Under the pieces are notes generated by a model. The model worked only from the letters and a program-made list of their open reading frames with translations. It had not been told where the DNA came from and ran no database searches. Shown piece by piece: positions 9,990 through 19,228 of a stretch of DNA of 64,000 nt. The stretch is from Methylobacterium marchantiae. GTDB lineage: Bacteria; Pseudomonadota; Alphaproteobacteria; Rhizobiales; Beijerinckiaceae. The translations under genes were made by a program, and so were the position numbers. The DNA is taken from the NCBI RefSeq assembly GCF_022179405.1, contig NZ_BPQT01000045.1, positions 1 through 64,000 on the forward strand. Reading direction: 5' to 3'. Position 1 is the first letter of the stretch. Each line of letters starts with the position of its first letter.

Positions 9990-10207
9990 TCCGCAACCTC
10001 GCTCGGCAATGCCCCTACGTTGCGGGAGGCATCATCGCTTGCTCCGGTGGACCCGGATGTTCATTCCATCATCATCTGAGGTCGCAACATCGTGCAGTGC
10101 AAGAGCTTGCGACGAAAAAGCTGTGCCGCAGAACACCGGACGTCGGCCGGTAAAGTTTCTTCGGGAGAACCATGGGCGGCACGGTATCGACGGTTTCGCC
10201 AGCAAGA

Positions 10208-10945
10208 TCAGCCGGCCCGGCGGAACTCCAAGTAGGTAGGAGCTCGGCCTGCTGCGATTGCCTTTGCTTCGTAACGGGTGCCTGGCCATCCCAAGAAGGC
10301 CTGATTCCAGTCTACCGCTAATGCTGCGGTCCACGTAAGGGCTTCGCAACGTGCCGCTCGAACCAGGGTCCAGCCGGCGTAATCGTCGATGTCGCTGGCA
10401 AAGCGGAACACGCCGCCGGGTTTCAGTACACGAGCAATCTCAGCGAGCGTCTCATCCGAGACGAATCTGCGCTTGCGCTGTCGACGCTTCGGCCAAGGAT
10501 CGGGATAGAGCAGATATACCCGCGTCAGGCTCGCATCGGGAATCGCGGCGAGAAGTACGGTGGCATCCTCGTCCCAGATCCGGACATTTCGCAACTCGGC
10601 ATCATCTACGGCGCGGAGAATCTTAGCGACGCCGTTGACGAAGGGCTCAGCACCGATAATCCCGACATTCGGATTCTGCGTAGCTTGCGCCGCGAGATGC
10701 TCGCCGCCGCCGAAGCCGATCTCGAGCCAGACCTCGTCTGTCTGATGCGGAAACAGCGATGGAGGATCGATATACTCGCCGGCGACTGGCAGCGAAACGC
10801 GCAGGTGCGGTAACAGTTCGGCGAGTCGGTGTTCCTGGCCGGCCCGCAACCGTTTACCTTTGCGCCGTCCATAGAAGGCGCGATCTATGCCCTCCACTAC
10901 CGCCCCGCCATCATAGGGCGGGAGATCGTCCCGCCCGGCTTCCAC
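10208..10945 (-). CDS. trmB: tRNA (guanine-N7-)-methyltransferase
   Basis: 245 residues. It methylates G46 in the tRNA variable loop using S-adenosylmethionine. The SAM site is EIGFGGGEH; the family motifs GAEPFVNGVAK and the strongly basic YPDPWPKRRQRKRRF block are present, as is the C-terminal TRYEAKA. The GTG start lies only 3 bases after the metK stop, so the two form an operon in which the SAM synthase and a SAM-using enzyme are made together, an arrangement I recall from other Hyphomicrobiales. Confidence 0.95.
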   Translation of the reverse strand: MEAGRDDLPPYDGGAVVEGIDRAFYGRRKGKRLRAGQEHRLAELLPHLRVSLPVAGEYIDPPSLFPHQTDEVWLEIGFGGGEHLAAQATQNPNVGIIGAEPFVNGVAKILRAVDDAELRNVRIWDEDATVLLAAIPDASLTRVYLLYPDPWPKRRQRKRRFVSDETLAEIARVLKPGGVFRFASDIDDYAGWTLVRAARCEALTWTAALAVDWNQAFLGWPGTRYEAKAIAAGRAPTYLEFRRAG

Positions 10946-10948
10946 GGG

Positions 10949-12127
10949 TCAGGACAGTGCCGATTTGAGCTTGTCGGCGAGGTCGATGCGCTCCCACGAG
11001 AAGCCGCCATCATCCTCAGGCTTCCGACCGAAATGACCGTAGGCGGAGGTTCGGGCGTAGATCGGCTTGTTCAGGCCGAGCGCTAATCGAATGCCGCGGG
11101 GCGAGAGATCAAGGGCATCCATCAGGACGGTTTCGAGCTTGGCCTCATCCACGTTTCCGGTGCCGTGCAGGTCCACGTAGATCGAGAGCGGCTTCGCCAC
11201 GCCTATGGCGTAGGCCAATTGGATCGTCGCACGAGTCGCCAGGCCCGCGGCGACGACGTTCTTGGCGAGATATCGGGCGGCATAGGCGGCCGAGCGATCG
11301 ACTTTGGTCGGATCCTTGCCCGAGAATGCGCCGCCGCCATGGGGAGCCGCACCACCATAAGTATCGACGATGATCTTGCGGCCGGTTAGGCCGGCATCAC
11401 CATCGGGACCGCCGATGACGAACTTGCCGGTGGGGTTGACGTGCCAGACGGTTTCCTCGCCAACCCAACCTTGCGGCAAGGCCGCGAGGATGTAGGGCTC
11501 TACGATGGCGCGCACGTCAGCCGAGTCGAGAGCCTCGTCTATATGCTGCGTGGAAAGTACGATCTGAGTGACGCCGACGGGGCGGCCGTTCTCGTAGCGC
11601 ACCGTCACCTGACTCTTAGCGTCAGGCCCGAGCTTGGCGGCGTCACCCTGCTTCGCTTTGCGGGCGTCGGCGAGGTCCTTGAGAATCTTGTGCGCATAAA
11701 AGATTGGCGCCGGCATCAGCTCGGGCGTCTCGTCTGAGGCGTAACCGAACATGATGCCCTGGTCGCCGGCACCCTCATCCTTGTTACCGGACGAGTCGAC
11801 GCCTTGCGCGATGTCGGCTGACTGAGCGTGAAGATGGATTGCGATGTCGTTGTTCTTCCAATGGAAGCCCGACTGCTCGTAGCCAATATCCTTCACGGCC
11901 TCGCGGGTGAGGTTTTCCAGATGCTCGAAGGTGACTGAATCCGGTCCGCGTACCTCGCCTGCGATGACGATGCGATTGGTGGTGGCGAGCGTCTCGACTC
12001 CAAGCCGCGCTTCAGGCTCCGCCGCGATGTAAGCGTCGACGATGGTGTCCGAGATACGGTCGCAGACCTTGTCCGGATGGCCTTCGGAGACCGACTCGCT
12101 GGTGAAGAGATAGTTCGAACGCGGCAT
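10949..12127 (-). CDS. metK: S-adenosylmethionine synthase
   Basis: 392 residues, full length. It makes SAM from methionine and ATP in the cytosol. Family signatures are [16 protein letters not shown] near the N-terminus, [12 protein letters not shown] in the centre and [19 protein letters not shown] with the P-loop-like Lys residues. The ATG at 12127 gives the expected N-terminus [16 protein letters not shown]. It is followed after 3 bases by trmB. The 140-base leader up to the XRE gene could hold a regulatory RNA, but I could not match it to a known SAM riboswitch consensus by eye. Confidence 0.97.
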   Translation of the reverse strand: MPRSNYLFTSESVSEGHPDKVCDRISDTIVDAYIAAEPEARLGVETLATTNRIVIAGEVRGPDSVTFEHLENLTREAVKDIGYEQSGFHWKNNDIAIHLHAQSADIAQGVDSSGNKDEGAGDQGIMFGYASDETPELMPAPIFYAHKILKDLADARKAKQGDAAKLGPDAKSQVTVRYENGRPVGVTQIVLSTQHIDEALDSADVRAIVEPYILAALPQGWVGEETVWHVNPTGKFVIGGPDGDAGLTGRKIIVDTYGGAAPHGGGAFSGKDPTKVDRSAAYAARYLAKNVVAAGLATRATIQLAYAIGVAKPLSIYVDLHGTGNVDEAKLETVLMDALDLSPRGIRLALGLNKPIYARTSAYGHFGRKPEDDGGFSWERIDLADKLKSALS

Positions 12128-12267
12128 CTAGGGCACCCCCGGTTTCGGGTTCGCCTCGACAGCGTTCGACCCGGTCTTCGGAACGCAGCGTTTCTCGCAC
12201 CCTGGCCTGAGACGGTCAAGATGACAAATCGAACGTATCCGCTAGAAAGAACGAAACATACGATACG

Positions 12268-12690
12268 TCAACCGCTCAGCTTCTCATCCAAGGCCTGTAC
12301 TGCAGCGGCGAATTCGCGACGGCCCTTTTCCGAGAAGTTTTCCGTCACATGCTTGGCGACGACATCGACGAGACCGATCCAGGAATTCTGCGATCTGCTC
12401 TGCTCGGCGAAGGCCTGTTGAGGCGGTTCACTGAAACCCTGCAAGGGAATGTCGTCGCTCCGATTCATACCGTCGAAGAAATAGTCGATCGGCATGCCCG
12501 TCATACGACTGAGGATTTCGAGATGGATCGCGCTGATGCGGTTGATGCCTTTCTCGTATTTCTGCAATTGCGCCGCCGACATGCCGAAACTCTGGGCCAC
12601 GCGCTTTTGGGTCAGGGACGATTTTTTCCGCTGCTCGGCGATGCGCCTGCCGACATGGACATCGCGCGCATCTGTTTTCTGCCCAGCCAT
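12268..12690 (-). CDS. XRE-family transcriptional regulator
   Basis: 140 residues from the ATG at 12690. A Cro/C1-type helix-turn-helix occupies about residues 12-68 (VGRRIAEQRKKSSLTQKRVA, then MSAAQLQKYEKGINRIS), followed by a short tail (VVAKHVTENFSEKGRREFAA). Proteins of this shape are common in Hyphomicrobiales, often several per genome. It lies upstream of metK on the same strand with a 140-base gap, so read-through or independent transcription are both possible. The frame is open to 12726, but the added residues (MRRRSRDC...) look like non-coding extension. Target genes unknown. Confidence 0.85.
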   Translation of the reverse strand: MAGQKTDARDVHVGRRIAEQRKKSSLTQKRVAQSFGMSAAQLQKYEKGINRISAIHLEILSRMTGMPIDYFFDGMNRSDDIPLQGFSEPPQQAFAEQSRSQNSWIGLVDVVAKHVTENFSEKGRREFAAAVQALDEKLSG

Positions 12691-13584
12691 GTACGATCCC
12701 GTGCAGTCTCTAGAGCGTCGTCGCAAACGTTGCCATTTGGCAGGGCGGCAATGCTCCCATTTCTTCGGTCGCTGTTTCTTTCACGTTCGCCTAATCAACC
12801 CAACCCAAAAAAACTGCGCGTCCGTCATATTCGGTACAAAGTCCGGCGTGGCCGGTTAACGGTTCGTTGAGAAGCGCTGGTCGATTCCTCGACGGGTCCA
12901 ACTGTTGAGTCGAAATTCCGACACGGGATCAATAACCTACGCACGGCCTCATGGAAATACGGGACGGTTTACCAACTTGCCATTGCCCGTCGGACGACAA
13001 TGCCGCGATGTCGCTGGAGACCCGGTCCGAGCTTGCCGCAGCAGGAGCTTGATTGCGCAACTGCCGCGCAGCCGACCACAGTGAGCCCAGCGGCTCGACG
13101 AAGCGGGTCACCCGCTCGCGCAGATCCAAGGAGTAGCATGCGCCCATGATCCAACTAAGCGCAGAAGGGAATTCAGCGATCGCAACCAGACACAACACAC
13201 GAGTCCAATTTTATGGACAAGGCTCTGATCTCTGTTCCGGAGCCTGCCGGCGGCACGGAGCATCATTGAGGCCTGGCGGGCAGAGAACGCAACCTGCCAA
13301 CCTTACACGAGCTTGGGCGGGCTCATCCCGAACGCCTCTGCAATCCAGTCCCGACGGGACCACACCAGAGCGGACTGTGGTTATGAACGGGGGAAAACAA
13401 GAGGCCAGGTCAAAGAGCATCAAGTCTTCCGGGATGGCCCGACGGAGGCAGTACGTGCCGAGCCTGTCACGAATGAGGTGCGACATCAAAGCCACCGCGA
13501 TCGTATCGCCCGATTGTATGACCGGCCGCGCATACGGCATTGATCGCGGAGGAATTTCGGCCCGGACAAGGGCTTGAAGTATGG
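12691..13584. other. Gene-poor region with a transposase remnant
   Basis: About 890 bases between the XRE gene and the split tRNA. Apart from the IS630-like remnant (12929-13147) I see no supported gene. Small open frames around 13150-13580 on both strands have no protein-like features. Confidence 0.5.
12929..13147 (-). pseudogene. IS630-type transposase fragment
   Basis: The open frame starts MGACYSLDLRERVTRFVE, closely resembling the N-terminal helix-turn-helix of IS630-family transposases (consensus-like YSxDLRxRVVxxVE), then continues with SAARQL before similarity fades and the frame stops at about 73 residues. The DDE catalytic region is missing and no terminal inverted repeats were found, so this is a decayed remnant. 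It lies about 440 bases beyond the 3' end of the tRNA-Arg gene. Confidence 0.5.
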
Positions 13585-13913
13585 TGGCGTCCCCGGCAGG
13601 TCTCGAACCTGCGACCCCAGGTTTCATCCCACTTCGGCTTCCGCCGCCGCTCCGTAGAGGAGCGTTCGTGGTCTGGACTATCCCTTCGCCGTGGATCCAC
13701 CGGGAATGACCCGTCGCGATCTTTAGGCGCCGCCCGTCTAGTCTCTACACCTTCCCCAGAGAGGCCGGGGCTTGGCTCGGGATCGGCTGGGCCAGCATGC
13801 CTGCGGGCCTTGAGCGTTCCCCGAATTTGAGCGGATCCGCCGCGCAGTTTCCCACCGCGACGCCCAATTGAAGTTTAGGAAACCTGTGCTCTGTCCAGCT
13901 GAGCTACGGAGAC
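13585..13913 (-). tRNA. tRNA-Arg(CCU), interrupted by a group I intron
   Basis: On the minus strand the 5' exon (13913-13877, 37 nt) and 3' exon (13624-13585, 40 nt) join to a complete 77-nt tRNA. The acceptor stem GTCTCCG pairs with CGGGGAC (one G-U), the D arm is GCTC/GAGC, the anticodon stem CAGGT/ACCTG holds loop TTCCTAA with anticodon CCT, the T arm is GCAGG/CCTGC with loop TTCGAGA, the discriminator is G and CCA is encoded. The interruption lies immediately 3' of the anticodon. It decodes AGG. Intron-bearing tRNA-Arg(CCU) genes are known from Agrobacterium and other proteobacteria. Confidence 0.95.
13625..13876 (-). ncRNA. Group I self-splicing intron (IC3-like), 252 nt
   Basis: The intron follows a U (last anticodon base) and ends in G (13625), as group I rules require. 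The internal guide GGGAAAC (13853-13847) can pair with the 5' exon end GTTTCCT through seven pairs including the obligatory G-U at the splice site. The core contains AAATTCGGGGAA, CCCGAGCCAAGC, GGTGTAGAGACTAGACGG and a matching GGATAGTCC for P7, strongly resembling the Azoarcus and Anabaena tRNA introns (subgroup IC3). No homing endonuclease frame is inside. Positions of P2, P5 and P9 were not modelled. Confidence 0.93.
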
Positions 13914-14108
13914 TCACCGAGGGCTCACCTAGCATCAACGGGCAGATAGGCCAACTGGTGCGATCGGGTCTTTCTCGCTCCTGAACGCTCTTCGATGACG
14001 TGGATGCCGGTGCACGATGTCATGTCGGGTGCAGCTACGAGAACGTGGCGCTGTTCCTGACGTGAAATGAGCAGGAACGGCGCCAGTGGCCGGATTGGCT
14101 GTCCAGCT

Positions 14109-15293
14109 TCAGCCGATCTTTCGCCGCAGCCATCGGCGCGCATTCTGAGCGCGAGTGTACCATTCTGGATGATTGCGCAACCAGAGCTTGGCCGCTTCCG
14201 CTCCGTGCAAAGACTGCTTGACGAGGTACCCGCGCAGGGTCGCCACCTCCGCAAGTTCGCTCAAGTCACGAGTCTGGACGCCGAAATCGGACTTGTAGGG
14301 CATCACGCCGACAGTGAAGTCGAAATAATTCAAGCCTTCTGCGCGAGCCCAGCGCAGGGTTTCGGCGACGATATGCAGGCCGGGTGAGGTGTTGCGCCAA
14401 GCCTCACCCGCCATCGTCAGCAGGATACCGTGGAAGGTGCCGGCATGGACCAATCCGAAAGCGGCGGCGATCCATTCCCCGTTCACGGCCAATCCGAACA
14501 GGCGGACCGGGCCGCCGATCAGACCCTGATGGGCGGCCTCGCGATAGAACGCCTCGACATCGGGGCGAGAGAGAAGATTGAATCGTCCGATCTCGGCGAA
14601 GCGTGTACGGCGCTGATCGACCAGGGCATCGAAGATGCAGTCGATCTCACCGGCGTGTCTTGCTTCGACGAAGGTCACCTCACCGATCCGCTCCAGCCTG
14701 CGGCGCAGCTTGGCCATGTCTTTAAGGGTGCTGGGTCGGCACAGGCGCGATAGTAGCGTCTCTGCGTCGCCGTCGATGTCGACGCCGGACGCCTGCATGT
14801 CCATCCGGCGGCATCCAGGCAGGGTAGCGATCGGATTGGGGCGACCGTGGACGTCGTCCGGGATGCGGCTGATCTGGATCAGGTCCGCTCGCGGCAGGAC
14901 CTTTCGTATTGCGGTCCAGGCCAAGACCATGTCATCGGCGGTCAGATCGATGCCGGGCGCCAGGATCGGAGCCGCGTAGTCGCAGACGCCCAGATCGAGC
15001 CAAGTGATCACCCGGTAGCCGCGGTGTCGGAGACGCGCCAGTGGCACCAGCATGACCGGGCGCCCCGAGGCGTCGGCCAACTCCACGATTACCGGCTCGG
15101 CCTTGGAGGCCGCGCTCAGGCGTTCGACGATGGCCGTCACCCAGTCGAGCCGCTGGTAGGCGGTGGCAGTCCCGTCGGATTCGAGCCGGATCCAGAGGCG
15201 GGACACTGTCGCCAAGTCTGTGTGGAGCCGGGCACTGTAGCCGCCGGCCATGGCCGCCCGCGTCGGCAGGGCGGAAGTCGCTGTCACGCTCAT
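14109..15293 (-). CDS. FemAB/BioF2-like GNAT acyltransferase of the polysaccharide locus
   Basis: 394 residues. The C-terminal half (about 190-340) fits the acetyltransferase fold found in CelD/FemAB-like proteins of exopolysaccharide loci (RTRFAEIGRFNLLSRPD; AAFGLVHAGTFHGILLTMAG; GLNYFDFTVGVMPYKSDFG). Such proteins probably transfer an acyl or aminoacyl group to a sugar intermediate; the substrate is unknown. ATG 15293 is chosen over upstream starts because the protein begins MSVTATSALPTRAAM there. Last gene of the minus-strand run GT4, flippase, acyltransferase; 100 bases separate it from the flippase. Confidence 0.78.
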   Translation of the reverse strand: MSVTATSALPTRAAMAGGYSARLHTDLATVSRLWIRLESDGTATAYQRLDWVTAIVERLSAASKAEPVIVELADASGRPVMLVPLARLRHRGYRVITWLDLGVCDYAAPILAPGIDLTADDMVLAWTAIRKVLPRADLIQISRIPDDVHGRPNPIATLPGCRRMDMQASGVDIDGDAETLLSRLCRPSTLKDMAKLRRRLERIGEVTFVEARHAGEIDCIFDALVDQRRTRFAEIGRFNLLSRPDVEAFYREAAHQGLIGGPVRLFGLAVNGEWIAAAFGLVHAGTFHGILLTMAGEAWRNTSPGLHIVAETLRWARAEGLNYFDFTVGVMPYKSDFGVQTRDLSELAEVATLRGYLVKQSLHGAEAAKLWLRNHPEWYTRAQNARRWLRRKIG

Positions 15294-15393
15294 GGCCGGG
15301 TCATTCCTGGTATCGCAGCGCAGCGATGACGGATCGCGCAAGCCGCAAAAGTGTCGAAAAAATCGTCGTAGGCGAGGAGATGGGAAAGGTCGC

Positions 15394-16686
15394 TCATCGG
15401 CTCATGCCAACCTCGACGTCACGCGGGTGGTCAATCGGCATCAAGGGTCGGAAGGATCGCCAGGGTTTGAGCATCCAGAGGCAGCCTACAAGGACGACGA
15501 CCTCCGAGATCAGGACGCCGAACAACGACCAAGCGGGCTGCGCAATCAAGAGCAGTCCGACCACCGTCACCGCGCCGACTCCAACGCTCACACCGGCAAG
15601 GATCGCAAGGGGCCTGAACTCCTGCATCGTTTCCATCAGCACGCGCATCGGTGCGTGGATCAGCGAGACCGTGACGATGGCCCAAGCCGCCACGGCGATG
15701 AGCATCATTGGAGCGCCGACGAACTGGCCGGCGAAGAGCCGGTGTTCGATGAGTTCGAGGGTCGAAAGGATGATGGCGCCGTAGGCGATGCAACCGAGGC
15801 CCAGAAGGCCAGAGCAGATGAGGGCGAAGCGGCGGGCGAGCCGGAAATTGCCGCGGGCGAGATGTCCGGCCACCTCCGGCTGGACCATGTTGATCAGGGC
15901 CGAGGCCGAAAGCCGCAGGGGTGAGAACAGCACGAAGGTAGCAGCCATCGGGGCATAGGCGGCGGGACCGGCGATTGCGGCCACAAGAAGACTCTGGCCT
16001 TGGCCCTGAACATTCGCGGTTGTGACGTTGATCAGCGACCATGACAGCGTCGGGATCAGCGCTCCGTAGCGACGGCGTACCGACCGGCCGAGACTGAGGC
16101 GGACGGGTTCCCTCAGGAGCGCCAGCGATGCGACGATGCCGAGCCCATTGGCGAAGGCCAGGCAGAACAGTGTCTCGTCGAGGCTCGGCGCCCCCTGAAA
16201 ATGGATCATCCCTAAGGTAAGGGCGGTGCCGGACAAGGCGAACACTATGTCTCCAAGCCCGGAGATCGCAGGCCGATGCTTGGCGAAGAGCGCGAGGCGC
16301 AGGTAGCTGCGCAGCGACCACAAGCCCACGAAGAGGCTGCCGGCCACGGCGTTAATGTCCGACGTGGCCATGAGCGTGCCGCAGACTCCGGCTGCGATCG
16401 CCGCCGAGAGGACAACGGCCACCGAGCCGAAAGTCACGTCGAATCCGCGCGCGGCGCGTCGCCCAGCATGAGCTGGAATGGTGATAGTCGCGGGTACGCC
16501 GGCCAGCGAACGGATATAGGTCAGTGCCAATCCACCGACGAGAAAGAGAATGGCGAACCGTCCGTAATCGTGCGGGCTCAGGCTACGCGCGAGGACGATG
16601 TTGATTCCGAAGTGGAAGGCGCTCTGAGTGATCTCGCCTCCCAACATGAGGACGAAGCGTCGTGCGAGGCGGCTGAGGCCGTTCAT
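15394..16686 (-). CDS. Wzx-like polysaccharide flippase
   Basis: About 430 residues with 12 or more predicted membrane helices, matching the MOP-superfamily flippases that move lipid-linked oligosaccharide repeat units across the inner membrane. Typical start: LARRFVLMLGGEITQSAFHFGINIVLARSLSPHDYGRF, read here as two adjacent blocks. The ATG at 16686 lies 6 bases past the stop of the upstream glycosyltransferase; a TTG at 16695 overlapping that stop is an alternative. Its position between a GT4 enzyme and an acyltransferase, with a Wzz-type protein and polymerase in the same locus, fits a Wzx/Wzy-dependent pathway. Confidence 0.85.
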   Translation of the reverse strand: MNGLSRLARRFVLMLGGEITQSAFHFGINIVLARSLSPHDYGRFAILFLVGGLALTYIRSLAGVPATITIPAHAGRRAARGFDVTFGSVAVVLSAAIAAGVCGTLMATSDINAVAGSLFVGLWSLRSYLRLALFAKHRPAISGLGDIVFALSGTALTLGMIHFQGAPSLDETLFCLAFANGLGIVASLALLREPVRLSLGRSVRRRYGALIPTLSWSLINVTTANVQGQGQSLLVAAIAGPAAYAPMAATFVLFSPLRLSASALINMVQPEVAGHLARGNFRLARRFALICSGLLGLGCIAYGAIILSTLELIEHRLFAGQFVGAPMMLIAVAAWAIVTVSLIHAPMRVLMETMQEFRPLAILAGVSVGVGAVTVVGLLLIAQPAWSLFGVLISEVVVLVGCLWMLKPWRSFRPLMPIDHPRDVEVGMSR

Positions 16687-16691
16687 GACGA

Positions 16692-17846
16692 TCAACCCAG
16701 CGCTACGGTTTTTGCGGCAATTGTGATCGGACGACCACCGATGCGGGTACGGATCATGGTGATCAACCCTTCCGCGGCGGCGGCCTCACCGAACAGCGCT
16801 GCATAGCGGGCGCGGGCGGCAGTCGGGAAGCCACGCCAAGATGTCGGATCGGTGACGATCCGTTCCAGCGTCGAGGCGAGGCTGCGCGGGTCATCGGGCG
16901 CGACGACCCAACCGCTCGTTCCTTCTTCGACCACTTCCGTCAGCCCGCCGATGCGGGACACGATAGGGGGACGACCATAGGCCATCGCCTCGATTGCGAC
17001 CCGGCCGAGGGATTCTGGGAGGCGCGAAGGCACCGTCACTACATCCGCCCACCTATACAGATCGGAAGGATCGTCGACGAAGGGCGAGAGGCAGATTACG
17101 GATCCCAGACCTGCATCCGTAATCTGGCGGTCGAGCGCCGCCTCGCGCGCGGTATCCTCGAACGCGCTTCCGACGATGCGCACGTCGAGCCGCGCTCGCA
17201 CCTCCGGTGGCAGGGACCGGATCGCCTCGACCAGGATCTCCTGGCCCTTGATGCGACTGATGCGGCCCAGCATCAGCAGGCGCAGCGGGCGCGTGGCGTC
17301 ATAGGTGGAAGGCGGCGGCACGTCAGGTCCCGCGATCCCATTATAGACCACTCGCATGGCTACCTTGGAGGTCAGCGAGAACGCCTTGGCGGTGGCCCGC
17401 GAATTGAAGACGATATCCGCCCCGCTCCAGCCGATCAGTCCTCGAAGCAGCTTGAGGGTGGCACCCTGCGGAATCTCGTGGACATGTACGATGGCGCGGC
17501 CGGGACACAGCCGAGAAGCGAGGAGATAGTCCGCCACGACGGACGTGTTGATGTAGACGAGGTTGCTCGCGCGCAGCCGTCGCCAGGCCCGCATCATCGC
17601 CAGCGGTAACGTCAGAAATCCAAGGGTCGCGAGACGCGGCAGATCGCGGCGTCGCAGAATCCAGAGCGGCTCGAAGATGATCCGGGATGCCACCGGTTCG
17701 ACGGCGGCCACGATCGGACCGCCGCGCGGCAGCACGACGTCGATGACGGCATCCGGATAGGCGGCGCGAATGATACGCACGCTCTCAACGAAGCTGCGAT
17801 CAGATCCGTAGAGTTCGTATCCCTGATGGACGCATGTGATGTGCAT
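16692..17846 (-). CDS. Glycosyltransferase family 4
   Basis: 384 residues with a two-Rossmann GT-B layout. The C-terminal donor domain carries LLMLGRISRIKGQEILVEA, VTVPSRLPESLGRVAIEAMA (E-x7-E motif) and GGLTEVVEEGTSGWVV, typical of retaining GT4 enzymes. The acceptor domain begins MHITCVHQGYELYGSDRSF. It probably adds one sugar to the growing repeat unit on the cytoplasmic face. First gene of the minus-strand group; its start is divergent from the DUF1972 glycosyltransferase with 167 bases between. Donor and acceptor sugars are unknown. Confidence 0.9.
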   Translation of the reverse strand: MHITCVHQGYELYGSDRSFVESVRIIRAAYPDAVIDVVLPRGGPIVAAVEPVASRIIFEPLWILRRRDLPRLATLGFLTLPLAMMRAWRRLRASNLVYINTSVVADYLLASRLCPGRAIVHVHEIPQGATLKLLRGLIGWSGADIVFNSRATAKAFSLTSKVAMRVVYNGIAGPDVPPPSTYDATRPLRLLMLGRISRIKGQEILVEAIRSLPPEVRARLDVRIVGSAFEDTAREAALDRQITDAGLGSVICLSPFVDDPSDLYRWADVVTVPSRLPESLGRVAIEAMAYGRPPIVSRIGGLTEVVEEGTSGWVVAPDDPRSLASTLERIVTDPTSWRGFPTAARARYAALFGEAAAAEGLITMIRTRIGGRPITIAAKTVALG

Positions 17847-17971
17847 GCCGACTCAACCTCAATCTCGATCCCAACTGCCCCAAGATGACATGCCGGCCTG
17901 TTTGCAATCGTTACCGAGCAAGAACTTCACCGGGTGTAATCATTGCTGATGGTTGCCTGAAGGTGTTTCTG

Positions 17972-17990
17972 GTGTCCCATCACGGGACAC
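17972..17990. promoter_or_regulatory. Inverted repeat between divergent polysaccharide operons
   Basis: Perfect 7-bp arms GTGTCCC and GGGACAC separated by ATCAC, lying 24 bases before the start of the plus-strand glycosyltransferase and 126 bases from the divergent GT4 start. The placement fits an operator; alternatively it is a small leader hairpin. No regulator gene is adjacent. Confidence 0.4.
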
Positions 17991-18013
17991 TTTGAGGGCG
18001 AAAGGAGACTCTG

Positions 18014-19228
18014 GTGTCATTGCACAAGCCCTCGCTGCTTATCCTGGGAACGCGTGGCATCCCGGCATCCCACGGCGGGTTCGAAACCTTTGCAGAGAAG
18101 CTCGCCCTCTTTCTCGTGAAGCGCGGCTGGCACGTTGCGGTCTATTGCCAGGACGAGGTCGAGTCGGTCACGGAGCGCTTCCGCACCACGACCTGGAAAG
18201 GCGTGGAACTGATCCACGTCGCCGTATCGTCCACCGGACCGAGGGCGACACTCGATTTCGACTGGCATTGCGTGCGGGATGCCGCCAAACGGCACGGCGT
18301 CAGCCTCGTCCTTGGATACAATGGCGCTATTTTCCTGCCGTACCTGCGCCTAGCCGGTTCCAAGATCATCACGAACATGGACGGCATCGAATGGAAGCGC
18401 CCGAAATGGTCGATGGCAGTGCGGGCTTGGTTCTGGACCAACGAGTGGATCGCCGCATGGGCCTCCCATCGCCTTGTGGCCGACCATCCCGCCATCGCCG
18501 ATCATGTCGCCACTCGGCGCCCGAGATCTGCCATAGCCACCATCGCCTATGGCGGGGATCCGATCCCTGCTGCCCCGACGGCACCCATTGAGGCTCTCGG
18601 TTTGAAGCCGGGCCGGTACATGACCTCGATCGCGCGCATCGAACCCGATAACAACATCCTCACGATGGTCGAGGCATTCTCGCGCAAGCTGAGAGGCGTG
18701 CGGCTCGTTGTCCTGGGCACGCTCTCGGAGAACAATCCCTATCATCGTGCGGTGAGGGAGGCGGCCAGCGATGAGGTTCTATTCCCAGGCGCTATCTATG
18801 ATTCAGAGACGATCAGATCGCTACGCTTCCATGCCCGTGCCTATCTTCATGGGCATACCGTCGGCGGCACCAACCCGTCCCTCGTAGAAGCGTTATGGGC
18901 GGGGAATGCAGTGATTGCTCACGACAACGCGTTCAATCGTGGAACGGCGGGTGACGAGCAATTCTATTTTAGCGATCCCGATGCCTGCGAGCGACACATC
19001 GAAGCCTTGGTCGCAAACGATCTCGTAGTGAAGAAAGCCGGCCTCGCTTCCCTCGACCGTGCATCGGAGCGGTTCGAATGGTCGACTATCCTGAAGCAGT
19101 ACGAGGCGGAAGCACGGACGCTGGGAGGCTTCACGATTCCCGTCGGTCGTGAAATGAAACAACCCGTCAACACCTCGGCGAACATCTCGATGGCAATCGG
19201 AGGACGGAGCCAGGACCGCGCATCGTGA
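18014..19228 (+). CDS. DUF1972-type glycosyltransferase (rhamnosyltransferase-like)
   Basis: 404 residues. The N-terminus LLILGTRGIPASHGGFETFAEKL is the hallmark of DUF1972, the acceptor domain of GT4-like enzymes such as rhamnosyltransferases in polysaccharide loci. The donor domain has SIARIEPDNNILTMVEAFS, HGHTVGGTNPSLVEALWAGN and DNAFNRGTAGDEQFYFS. A GTG start at 18014 follows GGAG at 18004-18007. The last base pairs overlap the GH5 start (GTGA), so the two genes are translationally coupled. Acceptor and donor unproven. Confidence 0.9.
   Translation: MSLHKPSLLILGTRGIPASHGGFETFAEKLALFLVKRGWHVAVYCQDEVESVTERFRTTTWKGVELIHVAVSSTGPRATLDFDWHCVRDAAKRHGVSLVLGYNGAIFLPYLRLAGSKIITNMDGIEWKRPKWSMAVRAWFWTNEWIAAWASHRLVADHPAIADHVATRRPRSAIATIAYGGDPIPAAPTAPIEALGLKPGRYMTSIARIEPDNNILTMVEAFSRKLRGVRLVVLGTLSENNPYHRAVREAASDEVLFPGAIYDSETIRSLRFHARAYLHGHTVGGTNPSLVEALWAGNAVIAHDNAFNRGTAGDEQFYFSDPDACERHIEALVANDLVVKKAGLASLDRASERFEWSTILKQYEAEARTLGGFTIPVGREMKQPVNTSANISMAIGGRSQDRAS

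Noticed and set aside
12128-12267. SAM-II or SAM/SAH riboswitch in the metK leader
   Set aside because: The position is right, but I could not find the conserved core of either class in the minus-strand leader. A covariance-model search would decide.
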